Part shown: positions 17,872 through 26,341 of the stretch, in pieces
Position numbering within the stretch: position 1 is the stretch's first letter
Layout: every line of letters begins with the position of its first letter
From: Candidatus Schekmanbacteria bacterium
Lineage (GTDB): Bacteria; SZUA-182
Length of the DNA: 40,659 nucleotides
Reading direction: 5' to 3'
Assembly (NCBI GenBank): GCA_016235675.1
Contig: JACRJN010000187.1
Coordinates: 1-40,659 of the forward strand
The notes under the pieces: generated by a model
Databases searched by the model: none
Told to the model about the DNA's origin: nothing
Seen by the model: only the letters and a program-made list of their open reading frames with translations
Translations under genes and position numbers: made by a program

Positions 17872-18816
17872 TCATTTAAACAATTCAGCCACTTTCGGCG
17901 ATTTCAAGGCATTCTCTACACTGAATTTAGGTATCCCGCTGGGAACTACGTAATACGCCAGGTCAATATCCTGCTGCCGGCGTTTCAGATTCAGATTAAT
18001 CGTCGGCGCCTTTCTGATTTGCTGATAAACTTCATAAGCGGCAGCCAAACTGTCTATAGTCTTGCCGTTGATCGCCGTGATGATATCTCCGTCTTCAATC
18101 CCCAATTCTTTAAACAACGCTCCTTGTTCGATCTCATTTACCATGAAACCCCTGTTTTGCCCGGTATCGGCACAGCGCTGAATACTGGCCTGGGTCAGGA
18201 ATTTAAAGATATTTTCCGTCTTCCCGATCAGATTATTGGGACGGATAAGCCATTCATTTTCATTAACCTGCTTATAGCCTTTTGATCTTAATTGCACCAC
18301 ATTCTCTAAATCGCCGGTCTCTTCCCCGATTTTTAATTGTTTTTGAAAACCGTCTTTTTGCAAAACAACCCCTTTCTCATCAATGCAGATTATCCGGACT
18401 CCGTAAGGGATTTCTGAATCTGTTGCATACGATTTATTGCGCCAAGTCAACAGGTCTTTTATGACGGCTTTATTCTTTTTATGATTGAGTCCCAAAACGG
18501 TTGTTCCGGTCAGTCTTAAATAGCCAAAGAAGACATTTATATGGGAATTTACCGGCAAAGCGGCGGGATTGACTGTCGATACCAAGTTGCGTTCAAAAAT
18601 GTAGTTACCTGATTTATCAGGTTCTTTCTGCCCAATGAATTGGGCAACTACAAAAGATGAACTACAGGCAGGTTGGTCGATAAGATTATTTACGTCGGCG
18701 GCTAAACTCAAATTATCATCAATTGATTGAAAATAATAACAATAAAGACTAAGTACAATTAGTATAAAAAATATTTTAGTCCCAATTAACTGGTGATTAA
18801 TTTGAACAGTGGGCAT
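17872..18816 (-). CDS. gspC: Type II secretion system protein GspC (PDZ-containing)
   Basis: N-terminal TM, conserved GspC HR domain, C-terminal PDZ (GALFKELGIEDGDIITAINGKTIDS). Confidence 0.85.
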   Translation of the reverse strand: MPTVQINHQLIGTKIFFILIVLSLYCYYFQSIDDNLSLAADVNNLIDQPACSSSFVVAQFIGQKEPDKSGNYIFERNLVSTVNPAALPVNSHINVFFGYLRLTGTTVLGLNHKKNKAVIKDLLTWRNKSYATDSEIPYGVRIICIDEKGVVLQKDGFQKQLKIGEETGDLENVVQLRSKGYKQVNENEWLIRPNNLIGKTENIFKFLTQASIQRCADTGQNRGFMVNEIEQGALFKELGIEDGDIITAINGKTIDSLAAAYEVYQQIRKAPTINLNLKRRQQDIDLAYYVVPSGIPKFSVENALKSPKVAELFK

Positions 18817-18926
18817 AAATTTAACTATAAATCTGGTTGAAAGATAAGCCTAGTGCTGATATTTTAACCAGTTGGTTATTAATGTGTTCCTAAGCATCCC
18901 CCCTTAAGATGTCATCTATGAAACTG

Positions 18927-18955
18927 ATTATATAGTAACATGAGTGCGGTGTCAA
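18927..18955 (-). promoter_or_regulatory. Perfect-consensus sigma70 promoter TTGACA-17-TATAAT upstream of gspC
   Basis: Minus strand: TTGACA, CCGCACTCATGTTACTA, TATAAT. Confidence 0.8.
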
Positions 18956-18988
18956 CGGTTGTTTTCAAAAAATCCAAGACGGTGAGGT

Positions 18989-20749
18989 TTATTTTCTGTC
19001 CGCGGTTTTCTCGTTTGGCTTGTGTCCGAAATATTGCTTGACCAAATTGTCCAGATAACCGTCCGGGTTTTCCACCCCTTCTGCGGTGATGGTAAAATCC
19101 TGTTTGCCGGTATTGTTCTTGATCAAGGTCAGTCCGTGTTCGTAGTTGAGCATCACCTGATGACAGATATCGGGAATGGACTTTTGCTCCTCCCAATCCC
19201 GCTGAATAATCAAATCCCGCGCCTGTTGATCGAATCTGATTTTCAACCCGCTTTGTTTGTAGAAGCCCTCTTCCTGCTTATCTATTTCCTGATAAAGTTG
19301 TATCAATTCCCGACAGACGGTTTTTACGCTATAACCCGATTCGCGCACCTTTCCCACAATTCGATTTTCAATGGCGGGATCGAACTGCGCTACCCCGGTT
19401 TGTTTTACAAATTCCTGAATTTCTGAAATCAGGGCGTTATTTTCTTGTGCTATCATGCCTTGGTACAACATTAATTGTTTAGGAGAGGAGGGATCGGTCA
19501 AAAGATTAGCCAGTTCCTGTTCCGGATGCTGTACCATCTCTTTGGTAACCACCAAACGTTGTATTGGGGTGGAAGGCAGTTTCTTTTCGAACTTGAGCAG
19601 GACGCGCTCGACCGCGCTTACCAGCCCGCGGGCGCCGGTTTTTTCCTGATAGGCTTTCTGCGCGATGCCGTGCAGGGCTTCGTCTTCAAATTTAAGGTCG
19701 ATTCCATAAGCCTTGAAATCCAGTTTCTTGCCTTGGATGACGGAACAATTGGGGGCGTTTAAAATCTGATATAAGTCATCGACTTCCAGGCTATCCAAAA
19801 CCGCCCAGACCGGCAGGCGTCCCACAAATTCCGATTCAAAACCATAGGCAATCAAATCCTCAGACTTGACCTCATGTAGATGATCGCCGTCTTTGGCGCT
19901 GACGCTTTCCGATTTGAAGCCGATATTTTGGGTCTGCAAGCGTTTGTTGATAATAGTGTTTAAGCTGTTGAAAGCCCCGCTGACAATAAAGAGTATATTC
20001 TTGGTGTTGATCTTTTTGCGCTCAATCTTGCCGGTTTTCTGAAAGCGCATGGCGGCTTCCAACTGGGAGGCCAAGTCATGGGGGATTTTTAAATCTACCT
20101 CGGTTTCTTCCATCAACTTCAATAAATTACGCTGCACACCGGTACGGGACACATCCGGCCCGATGACCGTATTCCCGGCCGCGATTTTATCGATTTCATC
20201 CAGGTAGATTATCCCGTACTGGGCTAGTTCGATGTTGCCGTCGGCCTCATGCACAAGGTCGCGTACCAATTGCTCCACATCCCCGCCGACATAGCCGGTT
20301 TCGCTGTACTTGGTAGCGTCGCCCTTGACGAAGGGCACCCCGATTTTGTCGGCAATCAGCTTGATGAGGAAGGTTTTACCGACGCCGGTGGGACCGATAA
20401 GAATGATGTTGTTCTTGATGTTGCCCAGCGGCCCGGCCTTTTCCCCAAGTTTGATGCGCTGAAAATGGGTGCAGATTTTGGTGGCCAAAATCTCCTTAGC
20501 CTGCTGCTGTTTGATGACATATTTATCCAGATAGGCTTCCAATTCCTCCGGCAGCATATCGAATTTGATTTCCACCTTCTTTTGGGTGGCGGCTTCTTCC
20601 TCTTCCTCCAGGTTATCTTCTTTGGGAACCGGAAATACGGAGCCGACGCGCACGCTGTCCCCGTATTTCCTGGAGAGGAATTCATTGAAATCGTGCTCCA
20701 GTTCGCTGGGGGAGGGGAATTTGGTGGTTTTATTTTTATCTTTATCCAT
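18989..20749 (-). CDS. ClpX-like AAA+ unfoldase lacking the N-terminal zinc-binding domain, with a C-terminal extension
   Basis: GPTGVGKTFLIKLIAD, GIIYLDEIDKIA, LQTQNIGFKSES (IGF loop), EFVGRLPVWAVLDSL, KTGARGLVSAVER; no CxxC zinc finger at the N-terminus; start MDKDKNKT at 20749. Confidence 0.9.
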   Translation of the reverse strand: MDKDKNKTTKFPSPSELEHDFNEFLSRKYGDSVRVGSVFPVPKEDNLEEEEEAATQKKVEIKFDMLPEELEAYLDKYVIKQQQAKEILATKICTHFQRIKLGEKAGPLGNIKNNIILIGPTGVGKTFLIKLIADKIGVPFVKGDATKYSETGYVGGDVEQLVRDLVHEADGNIELAQYGIIYLDEIDKIAAGNTVIGPDVSRTGVQRNLLKLMEETEVDLKIPHDLASQLEAAMRFQKTGKIERKKINTKNILFIVSGAFNSLNTIINKRLQTQNIGFKSESVSAKDGDHLHEVKSEDLIAYGFESEFVGRLPVWAVLDSLEVDDLYQILNAPNCSVIQGKKLDFKAYGIDLKFEDEALHGIAQKAYQEKTGARGLVSAVERVLLKFEKKLPSTPIQRLVVTKEMVQHPEQELANLLTDPSSPKQLMLYQGMIAQENNALISEIQEFVKQTGVAQFDPAIENRIVGKVRESGYSVKTVCRELIQLYQEIDKQEEGFYKQSGLKIRFDQQARDLIIQRDWEEQKSIPDICHQVMLNYEHGLTLIKNNTGKQDFTITAEGVENPDGYLDNLVKQYFGHKPNEKTADRK

Positions 20750-20945
20750 TATCGTTGTTTTCCTTGCTGTAAAGCCTCTGTTTTTGTTGAAATCGCTCCC
20801 AGGCCCGGCGTTTTTTAGCCGGGACGAAGTTATTGACAAATTCGTTAGCGTCTTTCAGCCACTCTAATTTTTTACGGGCGGAAAGATGGCTGAAATAAAT
20901 TAAATCCTCCAGGCTGGGGGTATGGGTAAAGGGTTTATTTTTCAT
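20742..20945 (-). CDS. 67-aa conserved-looking small protein, overlaps the ClpX-like gene by 8 bp
   Basis: MKNKPFTHTPSLEDLIYFSHLSARKKLEWLKDANEFVNNF...; ATGGATAA overlap. Confidence 0.65.
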   Translation of the reverse strand: MKNKPFTHTPSLEDLIYFSHLSARKKLEWLKDANEFVNNFVPAKKRRAWERFQQKQRLYSKENNDNG

Positions 20946-20950
20946 CTGCT

Positions 20951-21021
20951 GGGCTTTGGGCTTTGGGCAAAAAATGTCTTTTACGCTTGTCTAAAGCCCA
21001 GAGCCTATAGCCTAAAGCCTA
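20951..21021. repeat. Inverted pair of 7-bp repeats (GGGCTTT... / GCCTATA GCCTAAA...)
   Basis: GGGCTTT GGGCTTT GGGCAAA, then GCCCAGA GCCTATA GCCTAAA GCCTA; same style as 33567-33688. Confidence 0.7.
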
Positions 21022-21497
21022 TTTATAATTTGTTCCAATGCCGCAATGTCGGCTAAATCCTGAGGACGGCCTGCGAAACGTTTCATTTGAATTAGATCCG
21101 CCGCCGATACGATAGGAATGTTGATCCCTTTAGCCGTGAATGTTTTTTTGTGCTTTGCGCTTGGGGAAAAATCCAATGGCGTATTCAATAAAACATTGAC
21201 AATTTGATAACCGTTGGTATTAACGAAGGAAAAGGCCGAAAGATTTTTTTCCAGAACCCATTTTTGTCTGGTTTGGGAGTCTAAAAAATCGTTTATGGCA
21301 ACAGGCAATTTAGGTTTATAATCCAATGCCTGCATAACTTCTACAAATTTAATCAAATTCGCCGTTTCCATGTCAAGAAGTAAATCAAGATCGGCGGTAA
21401 GTCTCAAAACCCCATGCAATACTAAGGCAACGCCTCCGGCTACCAGGTATTTTATTCGTCGATGGGATAATTCGCGGAAGATTTCTTCATAGTACAT
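21012..21497 (-). CDS. MNT/AbiEii-like nucleotidyltransferase (DUF6036-like)
   Basis: YLVAGGVALVLHGVLRLTADLDLLLD (GG-x-ALxxHG...TxDxDL), AADLIQMKRFAGRPQDLADIAAL. Confidence 0.85.
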   Translation of the reverse strand: MYYEEIFRELSHRRIKYLVAGGVALVLHGVLRLTADLDLLLDMETANLIKFVEVMQALDYKPKLPVAINDFLDSQTRQKWVLEKNLSAFSFVNTNGYQIVNVLLNTPLDFSPSAKHKKTFTAKGINIPIVSAADLIQMKRFAGRPQDLADIAALEQIINRL

Positions 21498-21498
21498 A

Positions 21499-21813
21499 TT
21501 ATAAATTTCGAGAACTCTTAGTTTTATTAATTTTTAATTTTGAAAATTTACGTTTAGTATGAATTAAGGCCAGGATTTCAATTCTATCGGAAAATATTTC
21601 ATAAATAAGACGATACGAATAAATAATAATTTCCCTTATATTAGAATTTGTTATTTCCGGTACAATTCGTCCAATTTTTGGGAAAATATTTAATTTTTCT
21701 GACTTTTCTACAATTTCTTGCGCAACTTTCTTTGCATAAAGGCTGGAATCTCTCGCGATGTAATCATGAATTGCCTTCAAATCCTCACGAGCGATGGATG
21801 TCCACCTTACCAT
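21499..21813 (-). CDS. RelE/ParE-family toxin
   Basis: WTSIAREDLKAIHDYIARDSSLYAKKVAQEIVEKSEKLNIFPKIGRIVPEITNSNIREIIIYSYRLIYEI. Confidence 0.88.
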   Translation of the reverse strand: MVRWTSIAREDLKAIHDYIARDSSLYAKKVAQEIVEKSEKLNIFPKIGRIVPEITNSNIREIIIYSYRLIYEIFSDRIEILALIHTKRKFSKLKINKTKSSRNL

Positions 21814-21986
21814 GTCTGAATTTCCTTTTTCAATTCTTCACTGGATATCGATTTGCCGTATTTAACCGCTTCCCGACCTTTATTGACTTTATCGAGAACA
21901 TAAAGTTCATACATCATATCATCGATATCGGCGGTTTCGGGCAATTGTGCGATTATTTTGATAGCTTCTTTTTTTAAAGTTTCCAT
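21807..21986 (-). CDS. Antitoxin of the ParE-like toxin
   Basis: 59 aa, KKEAIKIIAQLPETADIDDMMYELYVLDKVNKGREAV...; overlaps the toxin start by 7 bp. The track start at 22082 lies inside a repeat. Confidence 0.8.
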   Translation of the reverse strand: METLKKEAIKIIAQLPETADIDDMMYELYVLDKVNKGREAVKYGKSISSEELKKEIQTW

Positions 21987-22004
21987 GATAGTTTTCCCTA
22001 TGTT

Positions 22005-22168
22005 AACCTGAGTTCGGGATAATTTCATAAGATTGTGGGCAACAAAACTTGTAGGGGCGGGGTTTCCCCGCCCTTGGTACAATTGTGCGCAAATGGCGCA
22101 TTTCCACCAGGGCGAGGAAACCCCGCCCCTACAATAGATTGCCTTGATACCTTATCCCGAACTCAGGT
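22005..22168. mobile_element. MITE-like element, TIR (A)ACCTGAGTTCGGGATAA, containing a family A palindrome (GTAGGGGCGGGGTTTCCCCGCCC)
   Basis: Left AACCTGAGTTCGGGATAA and right TTATCCCGAACTCAGGTT; imperfect flanking repeat TATGTTA/TATGTCA; same TIR as 6435-6656. Confidence 0.85.
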
Positions 22169-22704
22169 TATGTCATGTTATGATAACTAAGAATATTACT
22201 CAGCTCTTTGCGCTGTTTAGTTTCCACCGTCAAGGGGGTGAGCGGATAGCCGACAGCCAGCAGAGTCACTATTTCAAATTCTTCCGGTAATTTGAGAAGT
22301 TTTTTTGCCTGATTGAGGTTGAACGAAGCGACCCAGCAAGTGCCCAAACCCTCGGCGGTAGCGGCGGTAATAAATTCCGTTACCGCGATGGAGACATCCA
22401 CCCAGGCATAATTTTCCCCGTCTTCCTTGCGTACCCAAGCCTCATCAGGTACGGCGCAGGCGACAATTATTATCGGTGCGCTGTGAAAGCCGTCCTTGGT
22501 TAAAACCTCCTGATCGAATTTTTCCCGTCCCTTTTTGGGTAACACGATAAAATGCCAGGGCTGACGGTTAGCCGCACTGGGACTGCTGCGCAGGACTTCC
22601 CAAAGGCGCGCCAGCTTTTCCTCTTCGATCGCTTTGCCTGAAAACTGCCTGATGCTTTTGCGTCGTTTCAGGATGTCGTAAAATGCTTGCAGTCCGGCTT
22701 CCAT
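22168..22704 (-). CDS. Nitroreductase-family protein
   Basis: ILKRRKSIRQFSGKAIEEEKLARLWEVLRSSPSAANRQPWHFIVL, GLGTCWVASFN. Confidence 0.92.
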   Translation of the reverse strand: MEAGLQAFYDILKRRKSIRQFSGKAIEEEKLARLWEVLRSSPSAANRQPWHFIVLPKKGREKFDQEVLTKDGFHSAPIIIVACAVPDEAWVRKEDGENYAWVDVSIAVTEFITAATAEGLGTCWVASFNLNQAKKLLKLPEEFEIVTLLAVGYPLTPLTVETKQRKELSNILSYHNMT

Positions 22705-22725
22705 GATACGCTCCTCTCATGATTA

Positions 22726-23220
22726 TTATAAGACCCCTTTAGGCTGTACCAGCTTTTCTATCAAGCTTTTGAGAAACTTCATTTCATCTTTCTGCGTTTC
22801 CAGGGCTTCTTCCATGTGTGCCTGGCGCTTGTTCATCTGCCATTGCATACGGATGACGAATCCTAAAATAACAATAGAGATGCTGATATAGAGATGTAAA
22901 TCCCAACGCAGGTCATCAATCCGCTTGTCTAAAGCTTCAAAGCGGGAATCCATGGCTTGGAAACAGTCATCTACTGCTTTGAAGCGGGCGTTCATTTCTG
23001 AGCGTAAGTCGTCAAAACGCCTATCTACATTCTCAAACCGTGCGTTCATTTCCGCTTGTAACGCATCGAAACGTTTGTCGATATTCTTCTGCCCCTCTTC
23101 CAGCCGGGAAAGTTTCTCAATGATTTCCCGATCGGAAATACGCGGGGCAACTTCCACCGCTGAAACCTGAGCAGGTAAAAATAAAGATAAAAACAGCACT
23201 GACAACCCAATCTTTTTCAT
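22726..23220 (-). CDS. Exported/membrane coiled-coil protein
   Basis: Signal peptide MKKIGLSVLFLSLFLPAQVSA; repeated ...QAEMNARFENVDRRFDDLRSEMNARFKAVDD...; one TM. Confidence 0.7.
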   Translation of the reverse strand: MKKIGLSVLFLSLFLPAQVSAVEVAPRISDREIIEKLSRLEEGQKNIDKRFDALQAEMNARFENVDRRFDDLRSEMNARFKAVDDCFQAMDSRFEALDKRIDDLRWDLHLYISISIVILGFVIRMQWQMNKRQAHMEEALETQKDEMKFLKSLIEKLVQPKGVL

Positions 23221-23239
23221 GCTATGTTCCTTGCTGCTA

Positions 23240-24481
23240 TTAAGGTTCAATCTTCATCCCTTTTGGGATAACAACAATGCCGCCCTCCGAAACAGTATAT
23301 TTCTTGCTGTCTTCTTCCAGATCGAAGCCGATCTTAGTGCCTGGCGGAATTCTTACCTCTTTATCTATTATAGCATTTTTTATCATTGCATGCCGACCGA
23401 TTTCCACCTCTTCAAAAATCACGGATTTATAGACAAAACTATAGCTGTTGATGCGCACATCTGGAGAGAGCACGGAATTTTGCACCCGCCCGCCGCTGAT
23501 AATGCAGCCGTGGGAGATGACCGAATCCAGCGCCACTCCCATCCGGCGCGGTTCCTCAACGCTTTCATCTTCCTGGGCGAAAACCGTTTTGGAGGGGGGG
23601 TATTGCCCCTGATAAGTGCGAATCGGCCAATTCTGGTCATACAGGTTAAAGACAGGGCTGACCGATACCAAATCCATATTGGCTTCCCAGTAGGAATCGA
23701 TAGTTCCTACATCACGCCAATACTTGGCCTCGTTCTTATTTTCATCTTTAAAATTATAGGCGTAAACCCGATAATTATGTTTTATCATAGCGGGGATAAT
23801 GTTTTTCCCGAAGTCGTGTTCGGTGGTGCGCAAAGCGTCATCCTGCAAGACATCGGACAATGTTTCGGTATTGAAGATATAAATCCCCATAGAGGCAAAA
23901 CAATAATCTTTATTAAAAGGCAGCGGCTTGGGATCGGCGGGCTTTTCCGTAAAATCCAGAATATGATATTTCTCATCAACCTCAAATATGCCGAAATGGG
24001 AACCCTGCTTACGCGGTATTTCAATAGATGCAATAGTTAGTTGGGCGTTCCGCTCATGATGGTATTGCAACATATCGGCATAATTCATCTTATAAACATG
24101 GTCACCGGAAAGTATTAAAATATGATCGGGTTTTTCTGCATGGATGGTATAAAAATTCTGATAGATGGCATCGGCTGTACCCTGATACCATTTATCACCG
24201 ATGCGCTGCTGCGGATGCAGCGAGGTTATAAATTCCCCCAGTTCGGAATTAAAAATATGCCAGCCCAGGCGCATGTGCCGGTCTAAGGAAAGGCATTTAT
24301 ATTGCGGCAAAATCAAGATCTTGCGCAAATTGGAATTAACGCAATTACTTAAGGTAAAATCGATTAAGCGATATATCCCGCCGAAGGGTACCGCCGGTTT
24401 AGCCCGATCACGGGTCAGAGGATATAAGCGTTTGCCTTCTCCACCTGCCATAATAATGGCTAACGTTTTTCTCATGAGCAT
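23240..24481 (-). CDS. glgC: Glucose-1-phosphate adenylyltransferase
   Basis: [70 protein letters not shown]. Confidence 0.95.
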   Translation of the reverse strand: MLMRKTLAIIMAGGEGKRLYPLTRDRAKPAVPFGGIYRLIDFTLSNCVNSNLRKILILPQYKCLSLDRHMRLGWHIFNSELGEFITSLHPQQRIGDKWYQGTADAIYQNFYTIHAEKPDHILILSGDHVYKMNYADMLQYHHERNAQLTIASIEIPRKQGSHFGIFEVDEKYHILDFTEKPADPKPLPFNKDYCFASMGIYIFNTETLSDVLQDDALRTTEHDFGKNIIPAMIKHNYRVYAYNFKDENKNEAKYWRDVGTIDSYWEANMDLVSVSPVFNLYDQNWPIRTYQGQYPPSKTVFAQEDESVEEPRRMGVALDSVISHGCIISGGRVQNSVLSPDVRINSYSFVYKSVIFEEVEIGRHAMIKNAIIDKEVRIPPGTKIGFDLEEDSKKYTVSEGGIVVIPKGMKIEP

Positions 24482-24506
24482 GAGGTCTTTCCTTAATGCG
24501 GGTGTT

Positions 24507-24633
24507 ATACCATTTTCCAGTTGTCATTCCCGAATGGTGTTATCGGGAATCTGCTTTTAACTGTTTGAAAAACCATATCCCCGATAAAGGCATTCGGGGA
24601 TGACAATTGTGTCGTATCAACTAAAAATGATCT
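24507..24633. repeat. REP-like element family I, no coding cargo (TTGTCATTCCCGAATGGTGTTATCGGGAATC ...)
   Basis: ATACCATTTTCCAGTTG ... CAACTAAAAATGATCT outer imperfect IR with hairpins inside; matches 31412-31519. Confidence 0.75.
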
Positions 24634-24649
24634 TAGGGAAAAAACCTAT

Positions 24650-25015
24650 TTATTTTTTTTTACGATAATCGTCGATAGCTGACTGCAAGGCCTGCTCAGC
24701 CAGGACCGAGCAGTGCATCTTTACCGGCGGCAGACCGTCCAAAGCCTGCGCCACCATTTCATTGGAGATGGTCAAAGCTTCTTCCAGGGTCTTGCCCTTC
24801 ACCATTTCCGTTACCATAGAACTGGTGGCGATGGCTGCCCCGCAGCCGAAGGTCTGGAATTTGGCGTCCACGATGCGGTTATCCTCTACCTTGATAAACA
24901 GCTTCATCATATCCCCGCACTGAGGGTTGCCGACTTCTCCGACACCGCTGGGGTTTTCGATTTCACCCACGTTACGCGGGTTACGAAAATGTTCCATGAC
25001 TTTAGGGCTGTACAT
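24650..25015 (-). CDS. iscU: Fe-S cluster scaffold IscU/NifU N-domain
   Basis: MYSPKVMEHFRNPRNVGEIENPSGVGEVGNPQCGDMMKL, FQTFGCGAAIATSS, VKMHCSVLAEQAL. Confidence 0.9.
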   Translation of the reverse strand: MYSPKVMEHFRNPRNVGEIENPSGVGEVGNPQCGDMMKLFIKVEDNRIVDAKFQTFGCGAAIATSSMVTEMVKGKTLEEALTISNEMVAQALDGLPPVKMHCSVLAEQALQSAIDDYRKKK

Positions 25016-25098
25016 TCGATTAACTCCTTGTTATATTTATTATATAATCCCTTGTTTTTTAGCAGCCATAATCTCGTTATGAATATTGTGAACAGTTA

Positions 25099-25206
25099 AT
25101 GTAGGGTGGGCTGTGCCCACCATTTTAAACTATTCTCTATTTAAATTATGCCGCTCATAAATAATGTAATGCCGATCAAATCTGGTGGGCAAAGCCCACC
25201 CTACAT
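25099..25206. repeat. Family B palindromic element, third copy
   Basis: ATGTAGGGTGGGCTGTGCCCACC ... GGTGGGCAAAGCCCACCCTACAT. Confidence 0.85.
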
Positions 25207-25242
25207 TAATATATGATACAACCCGTTGTTCTATAAACATTT

Positions 25243-26238
25243 TTAAATCCGACACTGAGCGATAACCTCATCACCGCCCGGCGCTACGGTTATCTCCTGG
25301 GCATGGTTTTCGCTGAAGCGATTATATTTTACCAGAAGCCGATCGCAGTTTTTCCCGTCGCTGTAACGGGCGGTGATGGAGGCCGCTGGAGTTATGGCGG
25401 CTTGAGCTTCCCCGCGCAACAACGCCAGCGGGCCGGGGTGATCGACTACGGTAAACAGCAAATCGCCCGGATTGGCTAACTGCATGATTTTGGTGTTTTC
25501 GGCTTCATCCCGTCCGACGATTAATTTGGCTTGGGGATTTAGCCGGAAATGACGCCCCACTTTGAGCATTTGCATGTCCCGATTGCTCACCTTATCGCTA
25601 TGATTGAACAAATCCCGGAGTTTTATAGCAAATTGCTGATCGGTTAACAAGCAGCCTCCGGCGGGACAGGGATAATCGTTGATCCCCAATTCCTCGGCCA
25701 TAGCCATCTGAGGTTTGCGGGTGCGGCCCTGCATCTCCAGCAGCTTGCTTCTGTCCACCAGACCATTTTGTTCGGCGATGGTAGGCTCCAGCAATCTGGC
25801 TGATAAGGGGCGCAGCACCTGTCCGATCAAACCGGCTTCCTTTTCAATCAGGTTCATGGCTTGCTTATGTTGGGACATTGGTCGTTGTCCAAGCACCTCC
25901 CCGGTAAAGATAAAGGCCGCTTTCGTTTCATCCATATATTGTTTAGCCTTTTTATACAATAAGATACGGCAATCCAGGCAAGGATTCATATTCCTGCCAT
26001 AGCCGTGCTTGGGGTTGCGCACTATTTCCAGGTACTCGTCGCCGCCGTTGAAAACCTTCAACTCAATACCGAATTGCTCCGCTACATGCTTGGATTCACA
26101 GCGTCCCTGACTGTTGCAGTTACAGAAGGGGGTGACCATGTTGACGGCGGTAACGTTAATACCTTGATCGAGAATCAGCTTGACGGCCAAAGTGCTGTCC
26201 AGACCGCCGGACAATAAGGCGATAGCCTTTGTTTGCAT
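25243..26238 (-). CDS. MnmA/ThiI-like tRNA thiolation protein with C-terminal DUF814-like domain
   Basis: ALLSGGLDSTLAVKLIL PP-loop, NPCLDCRILLY, YPCPAGGCLLTD, C-terminal VGRDEAEN... Confidence 0.85.
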   Translation of the reverse strand: MQTKAIALLSGGLDSTLAVKLILDQGINVTAVNMVTPFCNCNSQGRCESKHVAEQFGIELKVFNGGDEYLEIVRNPKHGYGRNMNPCLDCRILLYKKAKQYMDETKAAFIFTGEVLGQRPMSQHKQAMNLIEKEAGLIGQVLRPLSARLLEPTIAEQNGLVDRSKLLEMQGRTRKPQMAMAEELGINDYPCPAGGCLLTDQQFAIKLRDLFNHSDKVSNRDMQMLKVGRHFRLNPQAKLIVGRDEAENTKIMQLANPGDLLFTVVDHPGPLALLRGEAQAAITPAASITARYSDGKNCDRLLVKYNRFSENHAQEITVAPGGDEVIAQCRI

Positions 26239-26257
26239 GATATTTCCTTAAATAATG

Positions 26258-26341
26258 AACGTAGCGTTGGGGTTTATCCCCAACATGGCAGACATAGGGC
26301 TGTCCTATGTCGGAAGCAGGGGATAAACCCCTGCGCTACAT
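26258..26341. repeat. Palindromic family G (GTAGCGTTGGGGTTTATCCCCAAC ... GGGGATAAACCCCTGCGCTAC)
   Basis: Inverted ends; related arms at 27544-27565 and 27695-27775. Confidence 0.75.

Noticed and set aside
20249-20867. Plus-strand ORFs opposite the ClpX-like gene
   Set aside because: Antisense to conserved Walker A/B coding sequence; composition typical of reverse reading.
21986-22082. N-terminal extension MYQGRGNPAPTSFVAHNLMKLSRTQVNIGKTI of the antitoxin ORF
   Set aside because: Encoded by the inserted palindromic element; the internal ATG at 21986 gives a normal antitoxin length.
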